Origin: ZC4RG30 sp039932715
GTDB lineage: Bacteria; Pseudomonadota; Gammaproteobacteria; Steroidobacterales; Steroidobacteraceae
Assembly: GCA_039932715.1 (NCBI GenBank)
Contig: JBDTPN010000010.1
Coordinates: 1-64,000, forward strand
DNA length: 64,000 bases
Direction of reading: 5' to 3'
Shown: in pieces, positions 35,035 to 42,964 of the stretch
Layout of the letters: the number at the start of each line of letters is the position of its first letter
How positions within the stretch are numbered: the first letter of the stretch is position 1
Position numbers and translations under genes: made by a program
The notes under the pieces: generated by a model
What the model saw: the letters and a program-made list of their open reading frames with translations, nothing else
The model's database searches: none
What the model was told of the DNA's origin: nothing

Positions 35035-35870
35035 GGCTTGACCACCCCATTCGCGACGTCGGATGTCTGCGTACTGCCTGGCCTCGTGAGTTGGACGGCG
35101 AAGGCAATCTTGCGTGCATCCTTGGGCAGCGCAAGATTGAACACGGAGCTGGCCAGCATTGGATTTGTATTCCACTCCGACATGTCTGCCCAGTACTGGG
35201 GCTGACCCGCAGACTTCTTGTAAGTAATGATTACGCGCTGGGGCAGCGGCTTCGGGCCATCGGCAATCCAGAATTGGAAGTCGACGCAAGCAGTTCGACC
35301 TGCGATGTGATGCACGGTCTTGCCGTTGATTTCCTCGGTCTCCACATAGTCGACAGTCTTGACGATTGCGGGAAGCTCGGATTTGAAGTTCGATGACAGC
35401 ATCAGCGCCAGGGGCATGCGCATGTGCAGGTCGCGGATGAAGTAGACCAACGCGTCGTTGCCGGTGCCAGGCTGTGGGGCCTGTGCGTAGGCGCCAGCGT
35501 CGGCGTCGTAGATGGTGATCTGTTTGCCGTCGAACAAGGCAAGGTCATGATTGTCGTCGTTGGACACTTCTTCGACGCGCAGCTTGTCGGGACGAGCCAG
35601 GGTCAAGTGCCGCGTTTCGCCGAATTCTATCTTCTGGCCGCTGGTCTGAACGACTTCATACCCGCTGCGGGCCGTGCACGTAAAGGACTTCAGGCCGGAC
35701 ATGTAGTCAACCATGCCCTTGAGGATTGCAGCCGCTTCGCGCTGCGAATCGGTGGGAACGACGGTCGGCTTTTATGCCGCCGCGAGGGATCCAGTCAGCA
35801 GCAAAGTTGCAATTGCCAGCGCGCGTGCGCGCTGCCGCATGATTGCTGACCCGGTAGATTTTGGTTTCAT
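35031..35870 (-). pseudogene. DUF2092 lipoprotein/periplasmic protein split by an in-frame stop
   Basis: From ATG 35870 the frame gives a normal signal peptide (MKPKSTGSAIM..., core LAIATLLLTGSLAAA), then a TAA at 35772-35774. It continues in the same frame as KPTVVPTDSQREAAAILKG and the DUF2092 body (MVDYMSGLKSFTCTARS, LARPDKLRVE, TYKKSAGQPQYWADMSEW). One base would restore the whole reading frame. DUF2092 proteins are exported, LolA-like lipoprotein-binding folds of unknown role. As written, only an unsecreted fragment from 35714 could be made. It could be a nonsense mutation, a sequencing error or an allele under phase change. The gene overlaps the following Gly-rich gene by four bases, so loss of translation should also affect that partner. 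Confidence 0.8.
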
Positions 35871-35921
35871 TCCTCATCTCCCCTGACGTCCCTGCGAATG
35901 GACGAGTATAAAGGCAGCTAC

Positions 35922-36491
35922 ATGAAAAGGATGATTGTCGTATTCGCCCTTGGCGCGCTACTCAGTGACGCCCTTTTTGATGGCGCCCAGGCCGCCGCCG
36001 CAATTCCGGGCCAGGGGCAGGGATGGACCGGAGTCACCAGGCCCAAGGATGTGATCGCGGCGCGCCAGGAAATCATGGAGCACATGGAAATCCTGATGAA
36101 GCCCATCGACACTATAACGGTGGAGGAAGTGCGCAACGTCGAGCAGCTGCATGAAAATGCCGAAGTGCTGGGCGCCATCCTGATGGCGGTTCCACACCTG
36201 TTTCCCCCGACAACAAACCTCTATGACCCCAAGATCCAGATGCCGGCAACCCTGGCGCTGCCCGAGATCTGGAACAACTTTGACAGCTTCTACAGCCTCG
36301 CCGCAGCGGCTTCCAAGGCCGCCGACGCCTTCGCCGTCACCAAGGGAAAGGCGCCGCTGCGCGCCGCAAGCCTCAAGCTGCGCGCAAGTTGCGATGCCTG
36401 CCACACGCTTTACCTGCGAAAATATGAGTCACCCAAAGTCCTTGAGTCGGATTACAAATTCGATTTTGAGTCGGCGCTGCGCAGAAAATAG
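35922..36491 (+). CDS. Cytochrome c'-like (class II) exported protein
   Basis: 189 residues with signal peptide (about 1-25). The body is a helical bundle: RQEIMEHMEILMKPIDTI, then ASKAADAFAVTKGKAPLRAA, and a single heme motif CDACHTLY near the C-terminus (about 162-167). Heme at the C-terminal helix is the hallmark of cytochrome c'. Such proteins bind small gases or carry electrons in the periplasm. ATG at 35922 has AAAGG upstream; the codons before it (from 35898) lack a signal. It is divergent from the broken DUF2092 gene and followed by a glutaminase remnant. Confidence 0.85.
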   Translation: MKRMIVVFALGALLSDALFDGAQAAAAIPGQGQGWTGVTRPKDVIAARQEIMEHMEILMKPIDTITVEEVRNVEQLHENAEVLGAILMAVPHLFPPTTNLYDPKIQMPATLALPEIWNNFDSFYSLAAAASKAADAFAVTKGKAPLRAASLKLRASCDACHTLYLRKYESPKVLESDYKFDFESALRRK

Positions 36492-36553
36492 TCACTATTG
36501 CGTGCGCGTCCTTCCCCAAGGGGAATGGTGCTCAAGACCAGCTATGTGCAAAT

Positions 36554-36799
36554 GTGCTGGCGGTAATGGCGACGGCCGGGCTCTATGACGATTCTGGCAA
36601 GTGGCTTTATCGCGCCGGTCTGCCCGCCAAGAGCGGTGTAGGCGGTGGACTACTGGCGGTGTCACCGGGGAAGTTCGGCATTGCGGTGATCTCACCGCCA
36701 TTGGACAAGGCCGGTAACAGCGTCAAGGCGCAGAAGACCATCGAGGCTGTGTCCAACGCGCTGGGCGGCAATCCCTATGCGCCGCAGCCTGTGAAGTAA
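36554..36799 (+). pseudogene. Glutaminase C-terminal remnant
   Basis: 81 residues matching the last quarter of serine-type glutaminase A: VLAVMATAGLYDDSGKW, then GLPAKSGVGGGLLAV, GIAVISPPLD and GNSVKAQKTIEAVS. The GLPAKSGVGGG loop is the family's most conserved C-terminal element. The N-terminal three quarters, including the catalytic SxxK, are absent; upstream is only the end of the cytochrome c' gene. The frame is open a short way upstream (DQLCAN) but not family-like. It is a remnant from deletion or recombination. Confidence 0.85.
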
Positions 36800-36916
36800 T
36801 CCTCGCGTGGGAACTTTTGGCCACTGAAGCCAGCCTCACGATGGCCACATCATTCAGCCAATAACGGACCATCTTTTGGCCACTTTTCCAGGCCTGCCCC
36901 GGAAAAGGAGTCTCCT

Positions 36917-37554
36917 GTGAAAAATGTGAAAGGCATTGCAATGAAAGGAATCGCAAAATAGCTATTGTCCTGGCGGGCTGGGAAAACGCGCGTTGGCGTG
37001 ATTTTCGAAAATTCAAACACCTGGGATTTCGACGGTGGCACTACCGCAGATCTGAAGAGCAGCACCGGTTTCCTGCTCGGATTCGGCTACCACTACACCG
37101 ACCAGCTTGAGTTTGGTGGTGATCTTGAGTTTGACAACCAGGGATACGCGCGTTTATCCACTCAGGCACGACTCCCGGACTGGTGTTTCCGGTCAGCGGC
37201 CATTCGGACAATTTTCGGCTGATGTTCAATGGCACCTACAACTTCCTGCCGGGGAAGTTCTCGCCATTCGTCACGGGTGCAGTGGGCTGGACATGGATGG
37301 ACACCAACATCGCGACGTCTCCGCCACAGACTGGTTGCTGGTGGGATCCGTGGTGGGGCTATATTTGCACCACCTACCAGAACACCAAGACGATCGATGG
37401 CTTTACCTACCGGTTGGGCGCGGGTATGCGCTATGACGTCAACTCGCAGATCTCACTCCAGGCTGCCTATCATTACACCTGGATCGACATCGGCAATGCA
37501 AAGGGAACTCCCAGTACAGATGGGTTCCTGTTGAGCGTTGGCTGGAAGTTCTAG
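36917..37554 (+). pseudogene. Outer-membrane beta-barrel (OmpW/OprF-barrel-like) gene with multiple lesions
   Basis: A strong ribosome binding site (AAGGAG) and GTG 36917 open a frame, MKNVKGIAMKGIAK, that hits TAG at 36959. The same frame resumes as TRVGVIFENSNTWDFDGG and GFGYHYTDQLEFGGDLEFDNQ. At about 37140-37160 the barrel text shifts frame and continues as TPGLVFPVSGHSDNFRLMF, FSPFVTGAVGWTWMD, FTYRLGAGMRYDV and a terminal strand FLLSVGWKF. The signal peptide region also appears shortened. With a stop, a frameshift and a likely deletion this gene is dead, although the barrel itself is well preserved, so decay is recent. Confidence 0.8.
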
Positions 37555-37564
37555 GTTTCCCCGT

Positions 37565-38383
37565 TTAGTTGACGTTCATCACGGCCAACTGCAGGGAACT
37601 GCCGCTGGCCGTTTTTACTTCAACCATCTGCCAGGGGCGCTGTGATTCGAATGGCTGGTCGGCTGTAACGCCGGCGCCTGGCGATAGCGTGCCCTTGCGC
37701 AACACCTTGCCGCGTGCATCCATGACCACCCACACGTTGGGTGGCTGCCCGGCTGCATTCCACACCTCGGGGAATTCGCTCTGCAGTAGTTGCTGGTAAT
37801 CGGGGCTATCTTTGCGGATAGCGCCAGCAGCCTGTATTGGCGCCGCGGCCTGTATTGGCGCCGCGGCCTGCGCACTGGCACGCGCAAGTTGGACATTGGC
37901 AAGCTGGGTATCGGCCTGCGGTGCTTCTTCACGCGCGCGTGCCGGCGACGCCTTCGACTGCACTTCCTTCTCGTCCTTGGCTGTCGCCCGTTCTGGTGCC
38001 GGGGCTGTGGCTAGGGGGGCTGCACGGTTTTCGGGTATCGCACCGGCGTGAGCCTCATTGGCGCCCGCAGCATCCGCCGCAGCTTGCTCCGCAGGCGCGG
38101 GCGGTCGCGTCGCGGCCGTGCGTTGCGGCGTGGCGCCAAGCTCAGGCAGGCTGTGACTTGCCTGCCGCCACAGAATCACCGCTACCCCAAGCACCGCGAT
38201 TCCGGCGGCGGCGCGCCAGCCGTAGCGCGAATCGTTTGCTGCCGGCGTGCGCCGCCGGGCGGCGGCACGGGCTTCGGCAAGGATTGCCGCGCGCGTCGCG
38301 GCTGAGGGCCCGCCCGCTTCCCCTTTGCTGGCACGGTAGGCGCGCGTGAGCTCGTCCGCGGATTCATCGTCTGGCGTATTCAT
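37565..38383 (-). CDS. Putative anti-sigma factor, single-span membrane protein
   Basis: 272 residues. A short cytoplasmic N-terminus (DELTRAYRASKGEAGGPSAATRAAILAEA) precedes one transmembrane helix (about 52-68). A long Ala/Pro-rich periplasmic linker, then a small C-terminal domain (PDYQQLLQSEFPEVWNAAGQ, PNVWVVMDARGKVLRKG) follow. The start overlaps the stop of the ECF sigma gene by four bases (ATGA), the usual sigma/anti-sigma coupling. No ZAS zinc motif is visible, so assignment rests on context and topology. The linker contains a recent 18-base tandem duplication. Confidence 0.7.
   Translation of the reverse strand: MNTPDDESADELTRAYRASKGEAGGPSAATRAAILAEARAAARRRTPAANDSRYGWRAAAGIAVLGVAVILWRQASHSLPELGATPQRTAATRPPAPAEQAAADAAGANEAHAGAIPENRAAPLATAPAPERATAKDEKEVQSKASPARAREEAPQADTQLANVQLARASAQAAAPIQAAAPIQAAGAIRKDSPDYQQLLQSEFPEVWNAAGQPPNVWVVMDARGKVLRKGTLSPGAGVTADQPFESQRPWQMVEVKTASGSSLQLAVMNVN
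37831..37866. repeat. 18-bp tandem duplication in the anti-sigma linker
   Basis: Two adjacent identical copies (37831-37848, 37849-37866) of an 18-base unit, CCTGTATTGGCGCCGCGG. It encodes repeated IQAAAP on the minus strand and keeps frame, so linker length may vary between strains. Confidence 0.85.
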
Positions 38384-38952
38384 GCGTGCTCCCGCAGCAG
38401 ATCCTTGAGCCGCTCGCGCGCATAGCGCAGCCGGCTCTTGGCGGTCTCGAATGTGGTGCCGGTAACAGACGCGATCTGTTCGACGGTCATGCCCGCATCC
38501 ACCTGCAGGACAAAGGCCTCGCGCTGTTCGCGGGGCAGGCGACCCAGGGCGACGATGATGGATTGCCCCTGTTCGGATTGCTCAGCGGCCTGCAGTGGCG
38601 AAGCGTGCTCGTCAGCCAATGTGTCCATGAGCGTATGCCCGGAATCACTTTCGACCATATCCAGGCTCTTGTGCGGATGCGCGGTGCGAAACCGGTCAAT
38701 CACCCGGTTGCGAGCCATGGTGTACAGCCAGCTGGTGAAGCGCGCGTCGGTGCGGAACGTTGCGGCCTCCCGCGCCACGGCGAACCACACCTCTTGCATG
38801 AGTTCCTCCGCCGTAGCGCGATTGCCGCATAGCCGCAGGATATAGCGCCATAACGGCAGTTCGTGCCGCGTATACAGTTTATCGAAGGCCGATACATCGC
38901 CATTGGCATAGCGCTTCATCATCGCTTCATCAGAAGTCGCGGATGTTTCCAT
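38380..38952 (-). CDS. ECF-type RNA polymerase sigma factor
   Basis: 190 residues. Region 2 lies at about 20-90, with FDKLYTRHELPLWRYILRLCG, AEELMQEVWFAV and FTSWLYTMARNRVIDRFR. Region 4 lies at about 125-185, with LPREQREAFVLQVDAGMTVEQIASVTGTTFETAKSRL split over the HTH. This is standard ECF architecture with no extra domain. The start ATG at 38952 lies inside a perfect 10-bp hairpin with a GAAA loop, and no Shine-Dalgarno occurs at normal distance, suggesting translational control. It is the second gene after an exported protein (38992-39762, 39-base gap) and is coupled to the anti-sigma-like gene behind it. Confidence 0.95.
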   Translation of the reverse strand: METSATSDEAMMKRYANGDVSAFDKLYTRHELPLWRYILRLCGNRATAEELMQEVWFAVAREAATFRTDARFTSWLYTMARNRVIDRFRTAHPHKSLDMVESDSGHTLMDTLADEHASPLQAAEQSEQGQSIIVALGRLPREQREAFVLQVDAGMTVEQIASVTGTTFETAKSRLRYARERLKDLLREHA

Positions 38953-38959
38953 CCGCGAC
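38936..38959 (-). promoter_or_regulatory. Perfect GAAA-loop hairpin enclosing the sigma factor start codon
   Basis: On the minus strand GTCGCGGATG, GAAA, CATCCGCGAC form a 10-bp perfect stem capped by a GNRA tetraloop. The last three bases of the 5' arm are the ATG of the ECF sigma gene. No T-tract follows, so it is not an intrinsic terminator. As RNA it should occlude the start codon; as DNA it is a perfect palindrome that might bind a regulator. Confidence 0.7.
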
Positions 38960-38991
38960 AGTATCGCAGAAGCTCCGGCGAGCCAGTGCGG

Positions 38992-39762
38992 TTACGGATC
39001 CGGAACGAAGCCCAGCTGCTGTTCTCCGGGGAAGGGTTGCGGACGCGGCGGCGTTGCCGACCGGATCACGCCCATGGCCAGCAGGTTTTCCCGGCTGTCG
39101 TAACGGATGCGGATCACCTCGTTGGGCTGCGACTGTTCGCGTTCGAAATTCACGTTGACCACCACGGAAGTCTCGCGTTGGCCGTGACCGGTTCCCAGGC
39201 TCGGCGCAGCAGATTTTCGATTCGAATCGCGCTCCCGATTCAAGGTGCCCGCTGAGTCGGCAGCGGATTCCTCTGCACGTGCCGGCGCGGCGGGCGCTGC
39301 CTGGGCCATCGCGATGGGGGGATAACTGCGCTCCCTGAACACGGCTACACCGATCACGCCAACGTTGTCAGGTCGACCTGTACGCGCGGCGTATGACCTG
39401 GGCACTGAAGTGAAGGTAAAGGCCGCGATCTGCGCATTGCTCTTGCGCCAGCCGGTGATGTCATAACCGGACCAGGAGTCGAATACATAGCCACTCTGGC
39501 CGAAGCCCGCAGTCTCGCCGGTGATGACATTCACGCCATCGACGGATGCCACTGCCATCAGTCGCGTGCTGCCCTGGTTGCGGATGTTGATGGCATAGCG
39601 GGCACCAGGTCGGCCGGCTACCCAGTAGTCGCCACGATGACGGTAGACGGAAAGGGCTTCACCCGTGTCGCGGTCCGTGACCGACACATCGGCCAGGTTT
39701 CCAATGGCCAATGCCTGCGCAGAGGCGAGGGTGGCCAGGGCAATTGCACATAAGCGTTTCAT
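38992..39762 (-). CDS. Exported protein of unknown function upstream of a sigma factor
   Basis: 256 residues with a Sec signal (about 1-19, ALA). The first half is beta-rich: VSVTDRDTGEALSVYRHRGDYWVAGRPG, INIRNQGSTRLMAVASVDGVNV and GWRKSNAQIAAFTFTSVPRSYAARTGRP. The second half has a low-complexity Ala/Glu-rich linker and a conserved-looking end (NEVIRIRYDSRENLLAMGVI). I recall no domain name. It lies 39 bases before the ECF sigma gene in the same direction and is likely part of that signalling operon. It may be a surface protein whose state is reported. Confidence 0.7.
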   Translation of the reverse strand: MKRLCAIALATLASAQALAIGNLADVSVTDRDTGEALSVYRHRGDYWVAGRPGARYAINIRNQGSTRLMAVASVDGVNVITGETAGFGQSGYVFDSWSGYDITGWRKSNAQIAAFTFTSVPRSYAARTGRPDNVGVIGVAVFRERSYPPIAMAQAAPAAPARAEESAADSAGTLNRERDSNRKSAAPSLGTGHGQRETSVVVNVNFEREQSQPNEVIRIRYDSRENLLAMGVIRSATPPRPQPFPGEQQLGFVPDP

Positions 39763-39820
39763 GACAGCTCCTGTTTGAGTGGATCTGCCTTACCAATACG
39801 AACCAGGGTCTGCGATGGGG

Positions 39821-40918
39821 TTAAAGAGTCGCTTTGCTCAGCGGGACGATGCGCCGCGCCGTCCGGTCCCAGAGCAGGCATTTGAGCGAGGCGGGAACCT
39901 GCGACAGCCTGATGCGTGGAATGGATTCGAACAGCCCCAGGTTGGCGTGGTGACAGGCCACCAGGCGGTAGTTGGGAATGGCCGCAGAAAGGTGATGCAC
40001 GTGATGGAAACCGATGTTTGCGGTGAACCAGTTCATCCATCCGGGCAGGACCAGGAAGCTGGTGCCGGTCATGGCGCCCCGGTCCAGGTTCCAAGTGTCC
40101 GAATTGTCGGCGTAGGAACCCTCGAAATTGTGCTGCACCGTAAACAACATAATTCCCACGCCGCCAGCCACGGACAGGCTCACGGTGTAGACAGTGAGTA
40201 CCAGGACTGCGCCGCCAACCAGGCACAGGCCAGTCAGTGCACTCAGCAACACCACGTTGTTTGCCGTCATGTGGCGATATTCGCGCCAGCTCTTCCAATA
40301 GCGGCAGGTAAATGCCGCGACCGGTCTTCCGCAAGCCAGGTGCGCCAGCAGTGCCAGGTTGCCCTTGAGCCAGTTGAAGCGCGGATTGAAGACCAGGTAA
40401 ACGAATCCCCCCAGTGGCGCCAGGGCGATATGGCGCACCAGCCAGTAACGGCGCCGCCTGGCAGGGCTGAGTGCGATGTATTCATCCACCGAAAGGGTCG
40501 TGAGCGGGCCGCGATAGCGCTCCCAGTTGCCGTTGTTGCGATGGTGATAGTCGTGGTGCTGCGACCACACGTACTGCGGCATGCCCGATATCACGCCAAA
40601 CACGAAACCCATGAGGCGATTGGCGAGTGGACTGCGAAACAGGGAGCCGTGGCCGCATTCGTGCATCAGCGCGAAAACGCGAACCAGGAACAAGGTGATG
40701 GCAATGGTGGCGGCGGCGCTCAACCACAGGGAGTAAGTGCCGCCCACCAGCGCCGCGATCCACAGCAGGGCCAAGGGCAATAGCGTGGTTACGCATTGCA
40801 GGGCGCCGATGACATCGACGCCGCCTGCGTACTGGCTGATCAGCGCGCGCTTCGTCTGTGCGGAAATCCCGCATGCGGCCTCGATAATGATCCCCTGATA
40901 TGCCGTCGTATGCGGCAT
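39821..40918 (-). CDS. Membrane fatty acid desaturase
   Basis: 365-residue membrane di-iron enzyme. The three histidine boxes are present: HECGH at about 86-90, HHDYHH at about 121-126 and HHVHH near 300. Hydrophobic helices flank them (about 38-84, 100-115, 200-245). This is the layout of acyl-lipid delta-12/omega-3 type desaturases, which introduce a double bond into membrane fatty acids using ferredoxin or a similar donor; no reductase is adjacent. ATG at 40918 is chosen over the upstream reading to 40963 because homology-like text begins there. It appears monocistronic and may respond to membrane state. Confidence 0.92.
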   Translation of the reverse strand: MPHTTAYQGIIIEAACGISAQTKRALISQYAGGVDVIGALQCVTTLLPLALLWIAALVGGTYSLWLSAAATIAITLFLVRVFALMHECGHGSLFRSPLANRLMGFVFGVISGMPQYVWSQHHDYHHRNNGNWERYRGPLTTLSVDEYIALSPARRRRYWLVRHIALAPLGGFVYLVFNPRFNWLKGNLALLAHLACGRPVAAFTCRYWKSWREYRHMTANNVVLLSALTGLCLVGGAVLVLTVYTVSLSVAGGVGIMLFTVQHNFEGSYADNSDTWNLDRGAMTGTSFLVLPGWMNWFTANIGFHHVHHLSAAIPNYRLVACHHANLGLFESIPRIRLSQVPASLKCLLWDRTARRIVPLSKATL

Positions 40919-40996
40919 TGATCGTCGGAGTCTAGCAGGGCCGCTGCTCGGGTTTTCCCTCAATATGAGAGCTGCGTCACCTGCGGCAGCGCAAGG

Positions 40997-41692
40997 TCAG
41001 GGGACTGCCATGCCGCGCTGAACTGCGGGCCTGGCGAGGAACGCATCCAGTACGCGCGTGACCTCTGGAAAATTGGCCATGCCCAGCAGTTCACCGGCCC
41101 GGTAATGCGTCAGCGTTCCGTTGATCCAGGGGAAGATGGCCATGTCGACGATGGAGTAGTCATCACCCATCATCCACTGCCGGTCACGCAGGCGATTGTT
41201 GAGCACACCAAGCAACCGCCGTGACTCATTGGCATAGCGTTCAAGTGGACGTTTGTCCTCATAGGCGCTGCCCGCGTAGGTGTAGAAAAATCCCAGCTGA
41301 CCGAACATCGGGCCGATGTTGGCCATCTGGAACATCAGCCACGTGAGGGTTTCATACCGGGCGGATTCGCCGGCTGGCATGAAGCGGCCGGTTTTCTCGG
41401 CCAGATAGAACAGGATGGCACCGGATTCGAACAAGCCGATGGGTTTGCCACCGGGACCGTCCGGATCAATGACGGCAGGAATCTTTCCATTGGGATTCAG
41501 CGACAGGAATTGCACGGACAACTGGTCCTGCGTCTGGAAGCTGACCTTGTGCGCTTCATAGGGCAGGCCGGTTTCCTCCAGCATGATGGATATCTTGATT
41601 CCATTGGGTGTCCCCAGCGTGTAGAGCTGCAGGCGCTGCGGGTATTGCGCGGCCCATCTTTGGGTCACAGGAAATTGCGTGAGTGCGGTCAT
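40997..41692 (-). CDS. Glutathione S-transferase family protein (YfcG/YghU-like)
   Basis: 231 residues. The thioredoxin-like N-domain (about 18-100) begins QLYTLGTPNGIKISIMLEETGLPYE and carries the glutathione-site motifs NGKIPAVIDP and LFESGAILFYLAE. The helical C-domain (about 110-225) has FQMANIGPMFGQ and DYSIVDMAIFPWI. TPNGxK in place of a catalytic Ser/Tyr is typical of the Nu class (YfcG, YghU), disulfide-bond reductases that use glutathione. The start at 41692 overlaps the stop of the Arc-like gene by four bases, so it is the third gene of the SPFH-Arc-GST operon. Confidence 0.93.
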   Translation of the reverse strand: MTALTQFPVTQRWAAQYPQRLQLYTLGTPNGIKISIMLEETGLPYEAHKVSFQTQDQLSVQFLSLNPNGKIPAVIDPDGPGGKPIGLFESGAILFYLAEKTGRFMPAGESARYETLTWLMFQMANIGPMFGQLGFFYTYAGSAYEDKRPLERYANESRRLLGVLNNRLRDRQWMMGDDYSIVDMAIFPWINGTLTHYRAGELLGMANFPEVTRVLDAFLARPAVQRGMAVP

Positions 41693-41850
41693 TGGCGGGG
41701 CGAGCCTTTGCGACGCGCCATGGCCTGGCGCAACAGGAATTCTACCTGCGCATTGACGCTGCGCAGGTCATCCGCTGCCCATTTTTCAAGCTCCTTCCAC
41801 AGGTCCTCTGGAACCCGCAGCAGAAATGCCTTGCGCGCTTCCGGCGGCAC
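41689..41850 (-). CDS. Small Arc/ribbon-helix-helix-type protein
   Basis: 53 residues. KAFLLRVPEDLWKELEKWAADDLRSVNAQVEFLLRQAM has the beta-strand, helix, helix layout of Arc-type DNA-binding proteins (FLLRV strand, then two helices). GTG at 41850 starts two bases after the SPFH stop; a longer reading would run inside the SPFH gene. It overlaps the GST start (ATGA). A short Arc-like gene is a recurrent companion of SPFH genes, from my general recollection. It may autoregulate the operon. Confidence 0.8.
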   Translation of the reverse strand: MPPEARKAFLLRVPEDLWKELEKWAADDLRSVNAQVEFLLRQAMARRKGSPRQ

Positions 41851-41852
41851 GA

Positions 41853-42851
41853 TCAGGTGTACAGCGTGCCGGTGTTGATGACCGGCGAGGCATCCGCGTT
41901 GCCACACAGCACCACCAGCAGGTTGCTGACCATCGCGGCCTTGCGTTCCGGATCCAGTTGTACCACCTGCTGCGCTTCAAGTTCCAGCAGCGCCATGCGC
42001 ACCATGCCCACCGCGCCGGTCACGATCTGCTGACGAGCTGCAACTATTGCTTCCGCCTGCTGCCGGCGCAGCATCACCGACGCGATCTCCGGTGCATAGG
42101 CCAGATGCGTGAGTCGCGCCTCGTCCACCACCACGCCGGCCTTGGCCAACCGCAGCTGCAGCTCTTCGGTGAGGGCATGCGCGACTTCATCAGAGCTGCC
42201 GCGCAGTGTGGGCTCATGGACTTCGCCGTGATCGTAGGCAAAGCGGCTGGCAATGCCGCGCAGGGCAGATTCACTCTGCACCTGCACGTAGCTTTTGTAA
42301 TCCTCGACGTCGAACACCGCCTGTGCGGTGTTCTGCACACGCCAGACCACCACTGCGGCAATTTCCACCGGATTGCCGCGCTTGTCGTTGACCTTGAGGG
42401 TCTCGCAGTTGAAGTTGTGCGCCCGCAGGGACAGCTTGGTGGACGGCGACGTGGCGCTGGCGCCGCTGATGGCGCCCTTGATGTCGTTCTTGGCCATGGC
42501 ACGCAGGATTGTCCCGGATGACCGCTGGTTGCCGGCGGAGCGGCTGCGCGAATAGAAGGGGTTGGCCCAATGAAAGCCCCCCGCGCGCACCGTGCCCTTG
42601 TAGTTACCGAACAGGATCTGCACCCGCGCCTCATTGGGCTGCAGGGTGAAGTAGCCGAAAAGACAGAAGACGCCGATGATTTCCGCAACCAGCGCCAGCA
42701 GCATCGTGGGTCCGTGATGCCGGCCCGCGCCATTTAGGAACAGTACCGCTGCTCCCAGCACCAGCAGGATGTTGAAGAACAACATCGGCCAACCGCTAAA
42801 AGCCGTGGCCGGGATTTCCCTGGAAATGGCGTTGTGTGTGACGTCTGACAT
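41853..42851 (-). CDS. SPFH/Band-7 (prohibitin-homology) membrane protein
   Basis: 332 residues. Two hydrophobic segments at about 18-40 and 48-70 anchor it, and the PHB domain follows (about 75-250): FGNYKGTVRAGGFHWANPF, VNDKRGNPVEIAAVVVWRV, DVEDYKSYVQVQSESALRGIASRF split across strands, and ALTEELQLRLAKAGVVVDEARLTHLAYAPEIA. The C-terminal helix (RRQQAEAIVAARQQIV) supports oligomerisation. SPFH proteins scaffold membrane microdomains and proteases. It is the first gene of an operon with the Arc-like protein and GST, and divergent from the L,D-transpeptidase. Confidence 0.94.
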   Translation of the reverse strand: MSDVTHNAISREIPATAFSGWPMLFFNILLVLGAAVLFLNGAGRHHGPTMLLALVAEIIGVFCLFGYFTLQPNEARVQILFGNYKGTVRAGGFHWANPFYSRSRSAGNQRSSGTILRAMAKNDIKGAISGASATSPSTKLSLRAHNFNCETLKVNDKRGNPVEIAAVVVWRVQNTAQAVFDVEDYKSYVQVQSESALRGIASRFAYDHGEVHEPTLRGSSDEVAHALTEELQLRLAKAGVVVDEARLTHLAYAPEIASVMLRRQQAEAIVAARQQIVTGAVGMVRMALLELEAQQVVQLDPERKAAMVSNLLVVLCGNADASPVINTGTLYT

Positions 42852-42964
42852 GGCGCTCTCCTGTTCTGATATAAGAATGATATCACCATGAAATCACTGT
42901 GGCAATCCGGGAATCCCTGTAGCGCCTTTATGTATATTCGGCCTCTTTCCGGATCGGGGACCCC

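Noticed and set aside
35772..35774. Recoded stop (selenocysteine or pyrrolysine) in DUF2092
   Set aside because: The codon is TAA, which is not used for these amino acids, and no recoding hairpin was seen.
38936..38959. Rho-independent terminator for the upstream gene
   Set aside because: The stem is strong but followed by CTTCTGATG-type sequence on the minus strand without a T-run, and it includes the next start codon.
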